The notes beneath the pieces are model-generated. The model saw only the letters and a program-made list of their open reading frames with translations, made no database searches and had not been told where the DNA came from. Both the position numbers and the translations under genes were made by a program. Of a DNA stretch of 60,000 nucleotides, positions 45,983 through 58,297 are shown in pieces. The stretch is from Gnetum montanum (taxonomy: Eukaryota; Streptophyta; Gnetopsida; Gnetales; Gnetaceae): assembly GCA_015680685.1 (NCBI GenBank), contig MNCI01004329.1, forward strand, positions 414,269 to 474,268, written 5' to 3'. Numbering within the stretch: the stretch's first letter is position 1; every line of letters begins with the position of its first letter.

Positions 45983-47955
45983 TGTAACATTCTATTCCTT
46001 GTTAAGGATAGAATTGTATATTAGTTATTAAATTAACCTTCAAATGAAGGGATGCCTCATTATAAGGAGTTATAGCTATTCATGATACCCCTTGGGGATG
46101 GCTTTGACTTTTGATATTTAAGGCTAGATTTAGAGGTTGTATTAGCATAGAGTTATGAAGCCAAATTGGAAAGTGATGAGAGCCAAGTGAAGCAAGACAA
46201 GAAGGGATTCATCACCCCTTCATGCTAATGGCCTAATTGTAGTGGCAGTGCTAGATTACCTCTAAGGTCCTAAGTGTCATAGGAAGATAATCCAAGGTTG
46301 TTAACAATGTACCTAATAGTTCTAGTAATAAAGTTTTTGTTGTTTATTTTTCTTTCAATTCTATGTTCCTTCATTATTATTCTACAAGTTATACAAGCAA
46401 TTCGAATTATTTTCATACAACATAACAATTTTACATAACAAATGACCATATTCATCAACATTTGAGAACGAGATGTCATAATAAGAATTATAGATGAATG
46501 CATAACTTTTGAAGATAATAAAAGTCTTGAATGTCTTATTTAGGATGATCACCCATGTCCATATCATGCTCAAGATAAATGTTTTAAAATATCCATGATG
46601 ATAAACATGTAGGCTTAACAAATGACTTAACCATGATGTTAATAACATGATGAAATGACAATGAGGATGCCAATATCATCAAAATAACTCTAATGAATAA
46701 GTGCTTATTATGATTTGATTTATCATTTGAGTTAATCAAATGGTCATCAAAATGATGATGGCTTTAATAATTTAGTGGTAATAATTAATAATGAATAGAT
46801 GATAAATGATGTTAGAATTTAGTTTTATAGCTCCTATAGAAAACTCTAAAATACCGAGATCTATATAATAAGCCAATGGAGAAATCATACCTTTGATTTA
46901 TAAGATAACTATAATTCATAATCCATTCTATGGTTATCGGTATTATAAGCCTTATTGATTGTTCATGAATCCTTTGAATGATAAACAAAGTGACATTGAT
47001 TTAGTTTGTAGATAAGCACTAATCATAAGCTATCATAACATTATCTTTGAGCTTGCTATTACTAAACTAAATTTGTAAGAACTTCTTATGTTTCAATAGT
47101 ATTGCTCCTTTTTCTAGTAATGCTACAAATTTTATATTATTTTCTTGTAGTGTCTTCTGGTATCATGGGCTCATGGAACACCTAAAATGCTTGTGGATAA
47201 ATCATTATTCTTAGTCTTATGTGGGCTCGGCCACCTTGGACTTCTTTAGTCTTCCACAACTAAGTTAGTTTAATTAGTCTTCAATAACTATTGGACTATT
47301 ACCTCAATCATAATATGTCCTTCATATTATTTTTGTAAATTCTTCATTTGGACTAACTATGCTTAATTTCGTCAATCTTGGTCCTTGATGTAGTAGTTCT
47401 TGTTTTGATGATGGGCATATCCAAGACTCCATCTTGTACTATCTTTACAATCTAATGTTCACATTTCTTCTCAAGTGCTATTTAGAGAAGCTAGATGGCT
47501 TCTTATGAGAACACATACTATGATTGTGCTTGTTTTTACTTCTAGTTATTTTATGTATTCTTATGAACTACCATCATGGTTTGCTTTCGACTTACGAATA
47601 GTTCTCCTTGTTATTGTTTCAATGCATTAATTGATTTTTTTGTTGATTCATATGTTGATATGTCTATGTTATAAGGTGTACTCTTGAAGTTATTTACACC
47701 TCATGAATAGTTATATCTCTTGCTCATTCATCATAACATTTTGTAATTCAATTAGTTGTGTTTAAAAACTAATGATTGTATATTGATTAGATAATATATT
47801 CTAACAAATGATGATAATAAAAAATAAGTGAGTTCTCCCTAGGTGTAAGAGATTTTAATGTCAATAATAACTAATGATCATAACATGGACAAATTTGACA
47901 TTGTTTAAATGATGATTATTATGACATTATAAAATGGCATTTTTAGGTTGTTACA
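45983..47955 (+). repeat. Candidate 3' LTR of element A (about 1970 bp)
   Basis: Starts TGTAACATTC right after the polypurine tract. A matching inverted end, GTTGTTACA, lies at 47947-47955, which would give TGTAACA...TGTTACA termini. No second copy was found upstream of element A, so the right end is a guess. Confidence 0.45.
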
Positions 47956-50900
47956 CAAGGTCCAGGAGAATTTTCAATCTAAAAGACATAATATGGGTAA
48001 AGTGCAAAGAAACTATAATATTTCTATGAATTTCCTTCATAAGAAATTTTTGCGAAGGAGAAAAGTTCTTATACAACCACTTGATCTCATCCATCATCAC
48101 CTTTGAACCCTAGACCTTAATATTCACCTTCTACTTTATTGATGATATAGCAAAATGATTCTTCATAGGACCCACTAGAATGGAAAGAGCCCCTATAAGC
48201 TACTACTTTATTATGATATGAACTATATATCTTATAACAATGATTCATGATGATTGTGAGGCCTGATAAAAAATAGGATAAAAGGCACTTATAAAAGAAG
48301 GGATCACCACCTATGACCAAGAAGTCTAAACCATGCTTCTATAACTTTGTGATCATGTTAAGCCATAACAATTGCAAAAGTGAATTGAAATTCTTTAATG
48401 TTAATAGAACATGCTAAAATTTCATCACTGATTACTGCCTTCATTCTTTGGCTTATTGCTCTTGCCTCTATTGCTCCTTCTATTCTTGGTGACATCTTCT
48501 TTTTAGAGCATTGTATTGAGGTCATCAATTCTTTTGTCCTTACTAAGATTTCCTTACTTAAGAATAAGGAGTAACAATAGGAGGTCTATGTCAATTACAC
48601 ACATGTCAGTATAAAGAAAACAAATTAAATAACAACATAATGTAAAAATGAAAATTTAAGTTATCATGAAAATTTCAACCAAGCATAGTTAATGCTTCCA
48701 ACTAGACAGGGCTTTATCCTCAAAGCATAGCTCAATGAATTAACTACCCTAAATATCATTGGCAATAGAGTATACACAACAACCAATCTTTCATGCATTA
48801 ACAATTAAATAGACAACCATTATTAAAGAAATAAGGTAGTACATGAAATCTTTACAACTATTTGATACCATAAGGTGCATACAACAGCTTCCAATAGGAT
48901 CAAACAAAATTAAATAACTGTAGACAAAAACTAAAGTAACTATGCAATAAGAAGAATGTCAATAATTAAAAATATTAAACAAAATCAATTAATTATTGTC
49001 TAATTGGATATATATAATTAAATTTAAGATTTAGAACTAACTCACTAATGAAGATGGTGACAATAATCACTCAAAATTTTGACACCCATAATATGAACCT
49101 ATAATTCAACAATTATATATTACCTAAAGTAACATAATTTAAGTCTTGGCCACATAGCAAAAAGAAATTAATCCCATACTTAACTAGAAATCCAAAAAAA
49201 CTAGTTCCCTAGATTGATAAATAAGGAAAACTAGTGTTTTAACACAAAATTTTGCTAATTTCCCTAAAATTAAGCCTTGTATAGAATGAATTTTGCTTTG
49301 ATTTAAGAGTAAGCAAATACCATTTATAATATTTTAAATAAAGATTGTCTCATTAAAACTCAAAATTAAAAAAATCAAGGGCCTTTTTAAATCTCAAGTG
49401 CTAACCCTAGTAAAAAGAAGAATGTAAACAAAACAAACAAAACCCCAAATACTTACCTAATTATTTGCATATTGGAAGCAATTGAAAGATTTAGAAATAC
49501 GTTGAAATAAAAAGAATTTGTTCCTTTTATGAGAGCAATAAGGTCAAGGACTACTACTATATGCTATTCATAATGAGTTGCAAAAAAATAAAGATCTTAC
49601 TCTTAATAGAGGTGAATGACAAAAAAGAATTCATGGAGTTGACTCCATTTTGTTGGGACAGATGATGATGAAATAAGGTTGCAATGAAGTTGCAAATCGC
49701 TGGATTACAATTCACTATGAATTGACTACAAATTGTAGTCTATTAACACTGATAATTTCTCATGTTTTTATAATTAGAAAATTGTGAATCATAAAGATAT
49801 CATACTAGGATAAGAATGTTGAATTGTGAGGTTACTACCAATTGCAAATATGGCAAACTAGTAAAACCTAAATTTAATAGTTTTGGAAATCTCAAATTAT
49901 GTTGCACTATGAATCACATTATATGAGCACTTGATCATGAAAGCACTATGAATCATAGTATCTTAACAATTAGGGCAAAATAGAAAAGTTTCAAGGTAGG
50001 GTTACAAGTAGTAGTGTATTCACAATGAACTATGAATACATTGTGAGTTTCACTAATGATGTATTACAAAGTCAAAAACAAAAATATAGTAAAAACAAAA
50101 AAAAAAAATACAAGAAGGAAATGGAAAATAAACACAAAATTACCTAAGCTAAAAGATGATCCCAAAAAGGAATTCTATGACTCAATAAATGGAATATTCA
50201 AGAGCATATTCATTATTTTGATCTTAAATAGGTTTGCAAAATGTTGGAATGAATAATATTTCAAAAAGTTTAGGAAAATGCAAAAAGAAAAATATTTCTA
50301 TTTGCATAGTATTAAGGAAATAGTTAATTCAAAGTTAAACCATTTCATTGATATTATTTTTCACTATTTGTAATATAGAACTAGAAGAGCATGGATAGGA
50401 TCTCTTCATTTGAAATAGGTAAAGAGCTTAAAATTTCTTATAAAGAATGAATATATTGTGTAATACAAATAACATTGAAAATGAATACCACATTTTCCTA
50501 CCACATCTTACGTGAAAATGTAGCAAACTTAAATAGTGAAAATGTAGCAAACTTAAATAAAATATTGCAATTATAACTTTGGTACATTTAGTTTGAATGT
50601 TACTAATAACACTGCAATTTTCTTCTAAGTACATTTTCAGCCTTTTAATGAATCCGGACACTGCACATGCAATAAAGTTTCGGTTTCAATTTCTAATAGA
50701 CTCGACATTACGAAGCCATTTGGAAACTATAAAGTCAATCCACGTACTGCCCTCGTAATTATGATAAAGAAATTTGAAGAAGTCAGCCTTCAACCAGTAA
50801 CTAGTGTCACGGGGCATTGCCTTGGGTTTAATCATTAAATTTTTGAATGAAATGCAAGGTACAACTTTTGGCAATAGTTATTTTTGTAGTTTTCATCCAA

Positions 50901-51900
50901 TGAATACCTGAGAATTATTGTATTCGAAAGAATTGCTTCTCATGAGTAACAAACAGGAGTACTGCTACTTTATCATTGCAATGCTGATACGTAGTTACCC
51001 ATTCCGTAAATTCGGTAAAAAATCAGCTTACTAGCTGTGGACTTTTAGTTTTTCAATTCGGTAAGGAAAGGTTTTTTTGATCCTTCTCTCTAGGAAAGCA
51101 GGGGAAAAATCGGGGGAAACCATCCTGACCGAGCCCAGACGTGTTGAAGCTTATTTCTGACGCAATCTTCGTTCGCATGGAAACAACAATAGCAATCTTC
51201 GTACGTTGATATTAATCAAGGTGCTTAAGCTTCATCGTAGTTAAATCATTTTAACAAGTATTTTGAATTCGTCCATAATTAACGTTTACACTTCCCACTC
51301 GAACTTTCTCTTGAACCGAGCGTAGATCAGCCTGCAAAATTCTAATAAAGCATTACAGAGCCAATGATCATTGTCTCCTTTTGTCGAGCATGGTGCAATT
51401 TTTGTAATTTGGAGTGCGAGTAGCCTCCATGTGCAAGGTTCATGATTGGCCGGCACAAGACAACTTTGGCCAAACTTAAAAGAGAAACGCTTAGGCTATC
51501 CAGACACACACAGACAGACAGACAGTGGACACACCATGTGCCTGCTCCTGCTCATAAACGTCCCATTTCTGGATGTGTCGAGCGTCAAAGCCAACATGAA
51601 TCATGGCCATGCCTGCTCATTTCATTTTCGTTTCCACTAGTGTTGCAGACGGATGCAACCAAATCATAAGTTTCAAAAGAAAATACAAATAAGGGACGCA
51701 TCTCAACAACAACGGCTTACACCGCCTTACCCCTGTATAGTGAAAAACATATAACATGCTGCAATTAAGCCAGGTATCCAGGACTTAAAAAAGCAGCTAC
51801 AAATTAAAATACTCCAGCAGCAGCGGCGAGGAAGCTTTAGGGTGTTAACAAGACTTTGCGTCTTTCCCAATTTCCATGGCACAAGCTCAATCTGTTAGCA
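47956..51900. other. AT-rich intergenic DNA, nothing recognised
   Basis: Only short ORFs without domains. A 24-bp tandem duplication is listed separately. Likely old transposon debris and the 3' side of ATL gene 2. Confidence 0.5.
50512..50559. repeat. 24-bp perfect tandem duplication
   Basis: Two adjacent identical units beginning GTGAAAATGTAGCAAACTT (50512-50535 and 50536-50559). Confidence 0.92.
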
Positions 51901-52032
51901 GTAACAGTGGGTAAAACACAGACGGGTACGAAATCGTGTGCAGCCCCAAAGGAAGTTACATTGCAGTAGCAATTTCCGCTGTTGCACGTAAAAGTAATAA
52001 TTAAGATGAGACATTTCACAATAGTATCACTG

Positions 52033-52659
52033 TTACGAGGGCCGCCGCGGCGACGATGGCAAGAGAGGAAGAGCTATGAAGAGCGACATTGAGGGAGGCG
52101 AGCAGGTACAGGCTGCTGCAGTAGCAGCAGCGGAGGCGGTGCTGCTGTGCAGATTTGCTCGGCAAGTAGGGCACGACGGATGGCACGCAGACGCAATCCA
52201 CTGTCTGATGCAGCTGCCATGGAAACAGTGGCCACACGCGGGCAGCACGCACAGCTTCTCCCCGTCTCCGAACTCGGCCAAGCAGATGGCGCACTCGCTC
52301 TCGCCTTTCATTTTCCGGGCCTCCTCCCGCTGATAAACCACGCTCGGCAACGCGGCAAACGCGTCTTTTGCGGAGGCGGAGGCGGAGGCGGAGGCGGAGG
52401 CAGATCCGGAGCCCTGACGCGGCTGCAGTTGCACAGGCACCGGCACTGTGACGACGACGCGAGCGCAGCGTAACAACCAGCGGACGACGTAGTTTATGAG
52501 CAAGGCCAGTATCAAGGCGCAGAGAAGTGCCCCCAGGATGAGAACCAGATCTGGGCACACCGTCCGTTCTTCGTCCTCGTCTCCGTGGCCCTCCCTGGAC
52601 ACGTCCACGGGTATTGAAGCGAAGTTCACCTCCTGCAGCTTCCTCCCCAGCGATCCCAT
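52033..52659 (-). CDS. ATL-type RING-H2 finger protein, probable membrane E3 ubiquitin ligase (second copy)
   Basis: Intronless, 208 residues. The start is the ATG at 52659-52657 ([13 protein letters not shown]); the frame is open further upstream but has no ATG there, only GTG. Domains: acidic N terminus (about 19-34), transmembrane helix about 38-59 ([20 protein letters not shown]), Arg/Cys-rich stretch 60-67, a Ser-Ala repeat 84-97, a GLD-like region near 100-109 ([10 protein letters not shown]), and the RING-H2 finger 123-166. Ligands are C123, C126, C142, H144, H147, C150, C163 and C166. The spacing CX2CX15CXHX2HX2CX12CX2C has a loop two residues longer than the usual X10; Trp154 is kept. 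The tail is Ser/Ala-rich and ends in a hydrophobic patch (SLFIALPLL). Expected role: E2-dependent ubiquitin ligase at a membrane; substrate unknown. It converges on the ATL gene at 8448. Confidence 0.9.
   Translation of the reverse strand: MGSLGRKLQEVNFASIPVDVSREGHGDEDEERTVCPDLVLILGALLCALILALLINYVVRWLLRCARVVVTVPVPVQLQPRQGSGSASASASASASAKDAFAALPSVVYQREEARKMKGESECAICLAEFGDGEKLCVLPACGHCFHGSCIRQWIASACHPSCPTCRANLHSSTASAAATAAACTCSPPSMSLFIALPLLPSSPRRPS
52365..52407 (-). repeat. GGAGGC hexanucleotide microsatellite inside ATL gene 2
   Basis: Repeated GGAGGC on the + strand encodes the Ser-Ala run on the minus strand. Repeat number could vary without shifting the frame. Confidence 0.85.
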
Positions 52660-54945
52660 TTTCGTTCGTACTCGCTCGCTCGCTCGCTCGATCCCCACAC
52701 TGAGGAAACTCGGGCCTGCTTGATTAATTAATATCCCGCAGCTCCGCGCCTCGCGTTACACGCACATGCAGCCGCAGGCATCGGAGTTTGAAATTTACAT
52801 TACATTTAGCGGTGGTATCCGGAGCAGCAACAGCGAGGGGAGTTGGAGCAATGCCAATTGTAAGCCTCAGCTACACCTGGAGTCCCCTTCCCGGATTGGC
52901 AGGTGTTATGTGTTTGGATATTCGGGTAATTGCCATTCCCATTCTCGGATTCTCCATCTTGGAAAATATCGGCACAGGCGCAGGACCCACTCACGCGTAG
53001 CCATTGTGGCAGGTCCACATGCCCTTGGTTGTTGGTAGATTTTTTTAAAAAAGAGGGCACTTGGGACTTGCTTCGTTTGCGCTCTACGCTGCACTTTTTA
53101 TGGATGGATGGATGGACGGACTCCTTTTTCCTGTTTGGATGGATGATGTTGCGAGTGAAGTGAAAGTAACTGTTCACGTAATCTCATTGTTCACGTAATC
53201 TCATTGTGTCATCTCTTTGATTACAAGCGCTATGTTTTTTTACGAGCACTATTTTTTTTATGAACACTATCCGTTTTTGTATAGCACAATAATTATGTTG
53301 GCATAAACTAGTGTTGAGTGTTTAACTGTAAACCAATTGTTCATGTTAATATGTAGTTTACATCCTAACATTACTAAAGTATGGTTACAAGGAAACCTTG
53401 AAAACAATGTATTTGACTTTCATCCCTATCCTTTCTTCTTTCTTATTAACTGTTATTGTTCATTGTGTATGAGAAATTCTGTCTGAGGTGACTGTTGTTC
53501 ATTGTGTAAGGGTGACTGTTGTTCATTGTGTAAGAAAAATTCTGTCTGAGGTGACATAAAGATCCAGGAGTCTATTTCTTGTTGGGATTTTTCACATTTT
53601 TCTTCAAAATATATATTATTATATTTTTCCGTTGATTTATCTTAATTTTTACTGTTATCACGAGTGATCTAGAAAATCTCAGATGCCCGCTTTGCGTTTT
53701 CGGTGGTGTACGTATTTCGGTGCAGTATTTGACTTTGCAGGTGCCAACTCTACCACTAGTGTCTGGTTTCTTTTCTGATTTCGACTTTTGGAATTAAGGC
53801 TAGGTAGACAAGTGTAGGCCGACGCGGTTGACGATGACAGAAGCGATACAAAGACAAGTACGCAAGCGGGGGCGGGTGAATGCCAAGTTCGTGAAAAATC
53901 CATTCGTGAATGTCATCATGGCCCTGCTAAGTAAAGCGGAACTGCACTGGAAAACCTTCTGTTGATCCGCTTTACGGCAATCACGGGTAAAAGTATGATT
54001 GCCTCGTCCGTAGGTATGTCGGGAGCTGCCATAAAGAACAGTGCAATGTTTTACCTTTTTTCGTTTAAATTCCAAGTATCGTAAAAGTTCGCGCAAAAGT
54101 GTGCATGGACACTGCAATAATCAATGGATATCAGTCATAAAAAATGGCTGCTGAGATCATTTTAGGGTCGGCATATGGTGATGAAGGTTAAAATTTGGTG
54201 GCAGCCCCCGAGGCTAAGAGCCCGTAAAGGATACAGTCCTCCCTTGGACTCTGTTGTTAGTATAAAGGCAATCATGGTGATTATGCCTGGCACGTGTACG
54301 ATGCCATCACAATTAGCACTTGCGATGCCATGCATTATTGGCGCTGCTGCTTAAGGAGAATATTCTGCCTGTGCTTGATTAGCTTCGTCTGTGTTTATCT
54401 TTACTTAATTTGCTTAAGCACGAGTGTCCCGTCGGGTCCCGTGAATCCGCTTTCCACGTACGAATGCGAATAGCGTACAGGTGCTGGCGTCAAAAGTCGC
54501 TTGTATTGCAAGGATTGTCTGTGCCTGAATATAAAACAGGCCCCCACTTCATGTCTTCGACTCTGCATCTTTTGACGCAAATGCTTGTCATCATTCTCGC
54601 ATTGAAAAGCAAAACGTACGTGCCAATACGCCCACCGCGACTTAAAGTATTAAGTAAATAATCTCCCTTGTTGGAATCAAGAAATGGCGAAGTGGACGAC
54701 ACGTCCAATCGTGAGTACAATCCCAAGCTTTTTGATTTGATGAAGGATCATTAATGAACAAAAAATATATGTATCAATTTTTTTAACATATTAAATATGC
54801 ATCGTTAGTGTAAAGAAGTTTCAATAATTTATTAGATATGCATCGTTACTTTGTATGAATATGGCAAATCGGACGGTACCGAAACGTAAATCTGGCAAAT
54901 TGTGTGCCAACTCCACTTGAATACATGACCATTAATGTATTGTTT
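52660..54945. other. 5' flank of ATL gene 2 and intergenic DNA
   Basis: Close to the gene: a (CGCT)n run at 52675-52690 and an AT-rich ATTAATTAATAT near 52722 that could hold a minus-strand TATA-like element. Further right: (GGAT)n near 53101-53115, a near-perfect duplication TGTTCACGTAATCTCAT at 53170-53203, and a GTGACTGTTGTTCATTGTGT minisatellite at 53450-53565. ORFs at 53679-54117 and 54410-54726 have no recognised domain. Confidence 0.5.
53450..53565. repeat. Minisatellite with TTGTTCATTGTGTAAG core
   Basis: Three units share GTTCATTGTGTA(A/T)G; two are followed by AATTCTGTCTGAGGTGAC. Imperfect and interleaved. Confidence 0.75.
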
Positions 54946-56140
54946 TTGTGGGGGCGGGGGTTTGTTGGACCTCGAGAAAAAGTTTTATTAATATTAAAAA
55001 AGAATCAATTACATTAACCACAATTACATTAACCACAATAAGTTACAGGGTTAAGGGGAAGGGGGAACTAAGATAACTATATGAGACTTGGGAACAGTCT
55101 TATAAATAAACGACTAACTCGTTACACAAGAGAATGGCATAAATTTAGATGAGGTGGAGGGCTCTCAGTAAAGGACAGAGAGAGTTCCAAATGGTGAATC
55201 CACACAACTAAGAGAAGGGAAGCTTCATTGCTGAGATTGTTGAGTGTTGCTGAAACACATGGGTCTTTCCCAAGGCTACAAGAGATCAAACAACTAATGA
55301 CTATCCACATTGAACTTGGATGCTTGAGATGTGAGTTGGAAATGAATGAGGCGAAAGATCTGCAACTTCTCCAACCTAGTAAGCAGACATTTATTAGAAT
55401 AATCTGTCTTTTGAAAAATAACATTGCATCTGTGCTTTCAAATATAATATAAAATAATAGGCCTAATAACTTTCCATAGAAAATTGAAATTAGCAAAAGT
55501 AATAATAAAAAAGCCAAATATGGCATCGTCTTGAGATAGCTTGCATGATGGAAAAACTTTGGAAGCCCACTCCCACACATGCTGAGCAAAGGGACAATGC
55601 CAAAACACGTGAACAGAGTCATCTTGTCCACCACAGAGAGGGTAATTGGGATTAGGAATCCCTAGATATTGTAAACATTTACCAATAGGTAGACCATTGT
55701 GGAGAAGACACCAAATGAACTACTTAATTTTAGGAAGGGTCGATAGTTTCCAAATACATTGGAAGAGGGGGATCCAGAATTTTACTAACTCTTGTTTGTG
55801 CCAAGACTTATTACAATGTTGAATGACCTTGGATGGGTCTTGCATAAGGTGAAAGGGGACAAATGGTCGGTAAGGTAGGAGTTTAACCCCATTAAGCCAT
55901 TGAAGGCCATGAAAAGGGCTTTGCACCGTGACATCTAGTTGCCAATGACCATGGAGAAAGGAGTAAATTTGGACTAGGTAACAGTTCATTACATTCGACT
56001 CCCCATACAAATTATTAAACTTGACCCCCGAAATCCAATGACCAGCTAGCTTAAGACAATTTAAAGAAATAACAGTAGCAACCTTAGCATTTGCGATGGC
56101 AAGGGGAGTGGGCGACAAAGGTAACCACCACGAACACAAT

Positions 56141-56641
56141 NNNNNNNNNNNNNNNNNNNNNNNNNNNNNNNNNNNNNNNNNNNNNNNNNNNNNNNNNNNN
56201 NNNNNNNNNNNNNNNNNNNNNNNNNNNNNNNNNNNNNNNNNNNNNNNNNNNNNNNNNNNNNNNNNNNNNNNNNNNNNNNNNNNNNNNNNNNNNNNNNNNN
56301 NNNNNNNNNNNNNNNNNNNNNNNNNNNNNNNNNNNNNNNNNNNNNNNNNNNNNNNNNNNNNNNNNNNNNNNNNNNNNNNNNNNNNNNNNNNNNNNNNNNN
56401 NNNNNNNNNNNNNNNNNNNNNNNNNNNNNNNNNNNNNNNNNNNNNNNNNNNNNNNNNNNNNNNNNNNNNNNNNNNNNNNNNNNNNNNNNNNNNNNNNNNN
56501 NNNNNNNNNNNNNNNNNNNNNNNNNNNNNNNNNNNNNNNNNNNNNNNNNNNNNNNNNNNNNNNNNNNNNNNNNNNNNNNNNNNNNNNNNNNNNNNNNNNN
56601 NNNNNNNNNNNNNNNNNNNNNNNNNNNNNNNNNNNNNNNNN
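56141..56641. other. Assembly gap (501 N)
   Basis: Unknown bases inside the LINE between the RT and zf-RVT regions. Confidence 0.95.
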
Positions 56642-57473
56642 GTATAAAATGGAAAGGGATTCCTAGAATCTTAATGATGTCTTGATCCTGAAGCCACTTC
56701 CAATTATAGTTGGTCACATGGTTGTACTTGCTAGTAAAGCTATAAATAGAGGATTTATTCCAATTTATAGTGGAGCCTGAGAGTGTGCAATATTGCTCCA
56801 CCCTTGATAAGAGGTGGTGCAAATTGGTGATTGTTTTTTGAACAAGAAAAAAAGAGTCATCGGCGAAGTGCATATTGAGAAGCTATTGTTGAGAGGAAGA
56901 AAGGCGAGCCCCGATGAAAACTTTAGTTTGAATGTTCTAGTTTATCTGATGACAAATAAAGTCAGCTGTGATGATAAAGAGATAGGGGGCGAGAGGACAA
57001 CCTTGCCACATTGACCTATGTATAAGAAAGGAAGAGGTAATGTCGATGGTAGTGGCTATTTTTGCGATAGCATTTGAGAATAAGCACTTCACCATATGCA
57101 GGAACTTAGGTCCAAAACCAAGTTTGGTCATGGTCTGCAAGATAAAATTTCACTTTCTGTTGTCATAAGCCCTGGCGTTATCAGGTTTCACTAGGAGAAT
57201 ATCTTATCCATCATCCTCAACCCACTTGAGACCTTCCCACATTGCAACCACATTGTCTAAAATATATCTATCAGGAACAAATCCTATTTGTTGGGGAGAT
57301 ATGATTTGACCAAGCATTTTTTTCAGCCGTAAGGCTAAGCACTTGGCCCAAATTTTATACACCACATTGAGAAGAGTTATGGGATGCCAGTTGGAGATAT
57401 TGGTAAGATCCCCAAACTTAGGGAGGAGATGAATAATCCCTTGAATTAGATTGGGCCTGAGGGAACTAGTTAG

Positions 57474-57478
57474 GATAG
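57474..57478. repeat. Left TSD copy of element H (GATAG)
   Basis: The five bases before the H LTR; the partner copy would be right of the window. Confidence 0.5.
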
Positions 57479-58297
57479 TGATGAGTGGCAAGGTACCCCT
57501 ACACTCAATCATTCGAATACGAGTGTTTCACGCATGATCCAGTCGAACTCCAAGGACCAAGTGCTTATGCACCTTAATGGAACACTCAGGGTTAATTAAT
57601 CGTTGTCTTCCCAAACTTACTTGTATTGTCACGGTTGTATGGTTAAGTAAGCTTGAGGTATATGATTTTTATACCTTTTGTATTTTTTGTCTTTTGCTAA
57701 TAAAGGAGAGGGAGAGAGAACTAAGTGGCTAACTTACATTAACTTACATTAATTAAGTTCTAAGTGGTCCTAACACCAGTATCCGTTCCCACTTGTCGTA
57801 CACATCCTGAACCAGTGCAACGTTGCTAGGATTACCAAACGCTAATCATTACTGGGTTACCAAGCGCTACACGCATGCTCGAAGCGGTCGTACTAAGTGT
57901 ATTTAACTAAGGGGGTTGAAGGTTGAGAGAAATATTAATTAACTAAGAAAGCTTTAAACAATCATTAATTACTAATTAGCTTAATTTGTATGCTAGAAGG
58001 TTTATCATAAAATTCGCCTTTATTGCCATACACAAAATTGTGCTCAGGTACAAATTTCTCGAATAAAGATCCGTTCACTCTATGACTTCTACTGTGGGCA
58101 CACAAAAATAATTCTAACTTTGGAATGAAAAAACTATAAGAGTATGACTAAGGGTCTAAATCTAATTATTTTGGAACCAAGGGCGCGACCTCTTATTTAT
58201 AGAAGATGAGGTAGGATGTGATATCGCATATGCAATATCGCATGTTGGATGTGATATCGCATGCACGATATCGCATACGCGATATTGCGGTTTATCA
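57479..58297 (-). repeat. 3' LTR of element H, minus strand (819 bp)
   Basis: On the minus strand it starts TGATAAACCGC after TCATGGGGGTA and ends GCCACTCATCA. It closely matches the LTRs of C in order and motifs. TATAAATA at 58194-58201 (minus). U3 has repeated GATATCGCAT palindromic units at about 58217-58287. Confidence 0.9.

Larger units (their letters stand above)
54946..57478 (-). mobile_element. L1-like LINE, 3' part, minus strand, with assembly gap; cut by element H
   Basis: The minus strand, from 57478 leftward, carries RT blocks: GIIHLLPKFGDLTNISNWHP, GFVPDRYILDNVVAMWEGLK, VKPDNARAYDN, QGCPLAPYLFIITADFI and HFADDSFFL, where the catalytic Asp pair is kept. After the gap come GLQWLNGVKLLPY and WKLSTLPKIK ... 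GLPIGKCLQYLGI with CPFAQHVWEWA, a zf-RVT-type region. Stops and one frame change break it. The 3' end has AATAAAAC, then a C-rich terminus near 54946-54962. The 5' part lies right of element H, outside the window. Confidence 0.85.

Noticed and set aside
47155-47175. TGGTATCATGGGCTC as a tRNA-Met primer-binding site
   Set aside because: No LTR end in CA beside it and no gag after it; probably chance.
52660-52698. Upstream start of ATL gene 2 giving 13 more residues
   Set aside because: The first codon there is GTG, not ATG, and the extra codons come from a (CGCT)n repeat.
53679-54117. Minus-strand ORFs of 74 and 105 codons
   Set aside because: No recognisable domain or typical gene context.
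56061-56873. Single long ORF across the second N run
   Set aside because: Most of it is unknown bases; only the RT part right of the gap is real LINE coding.
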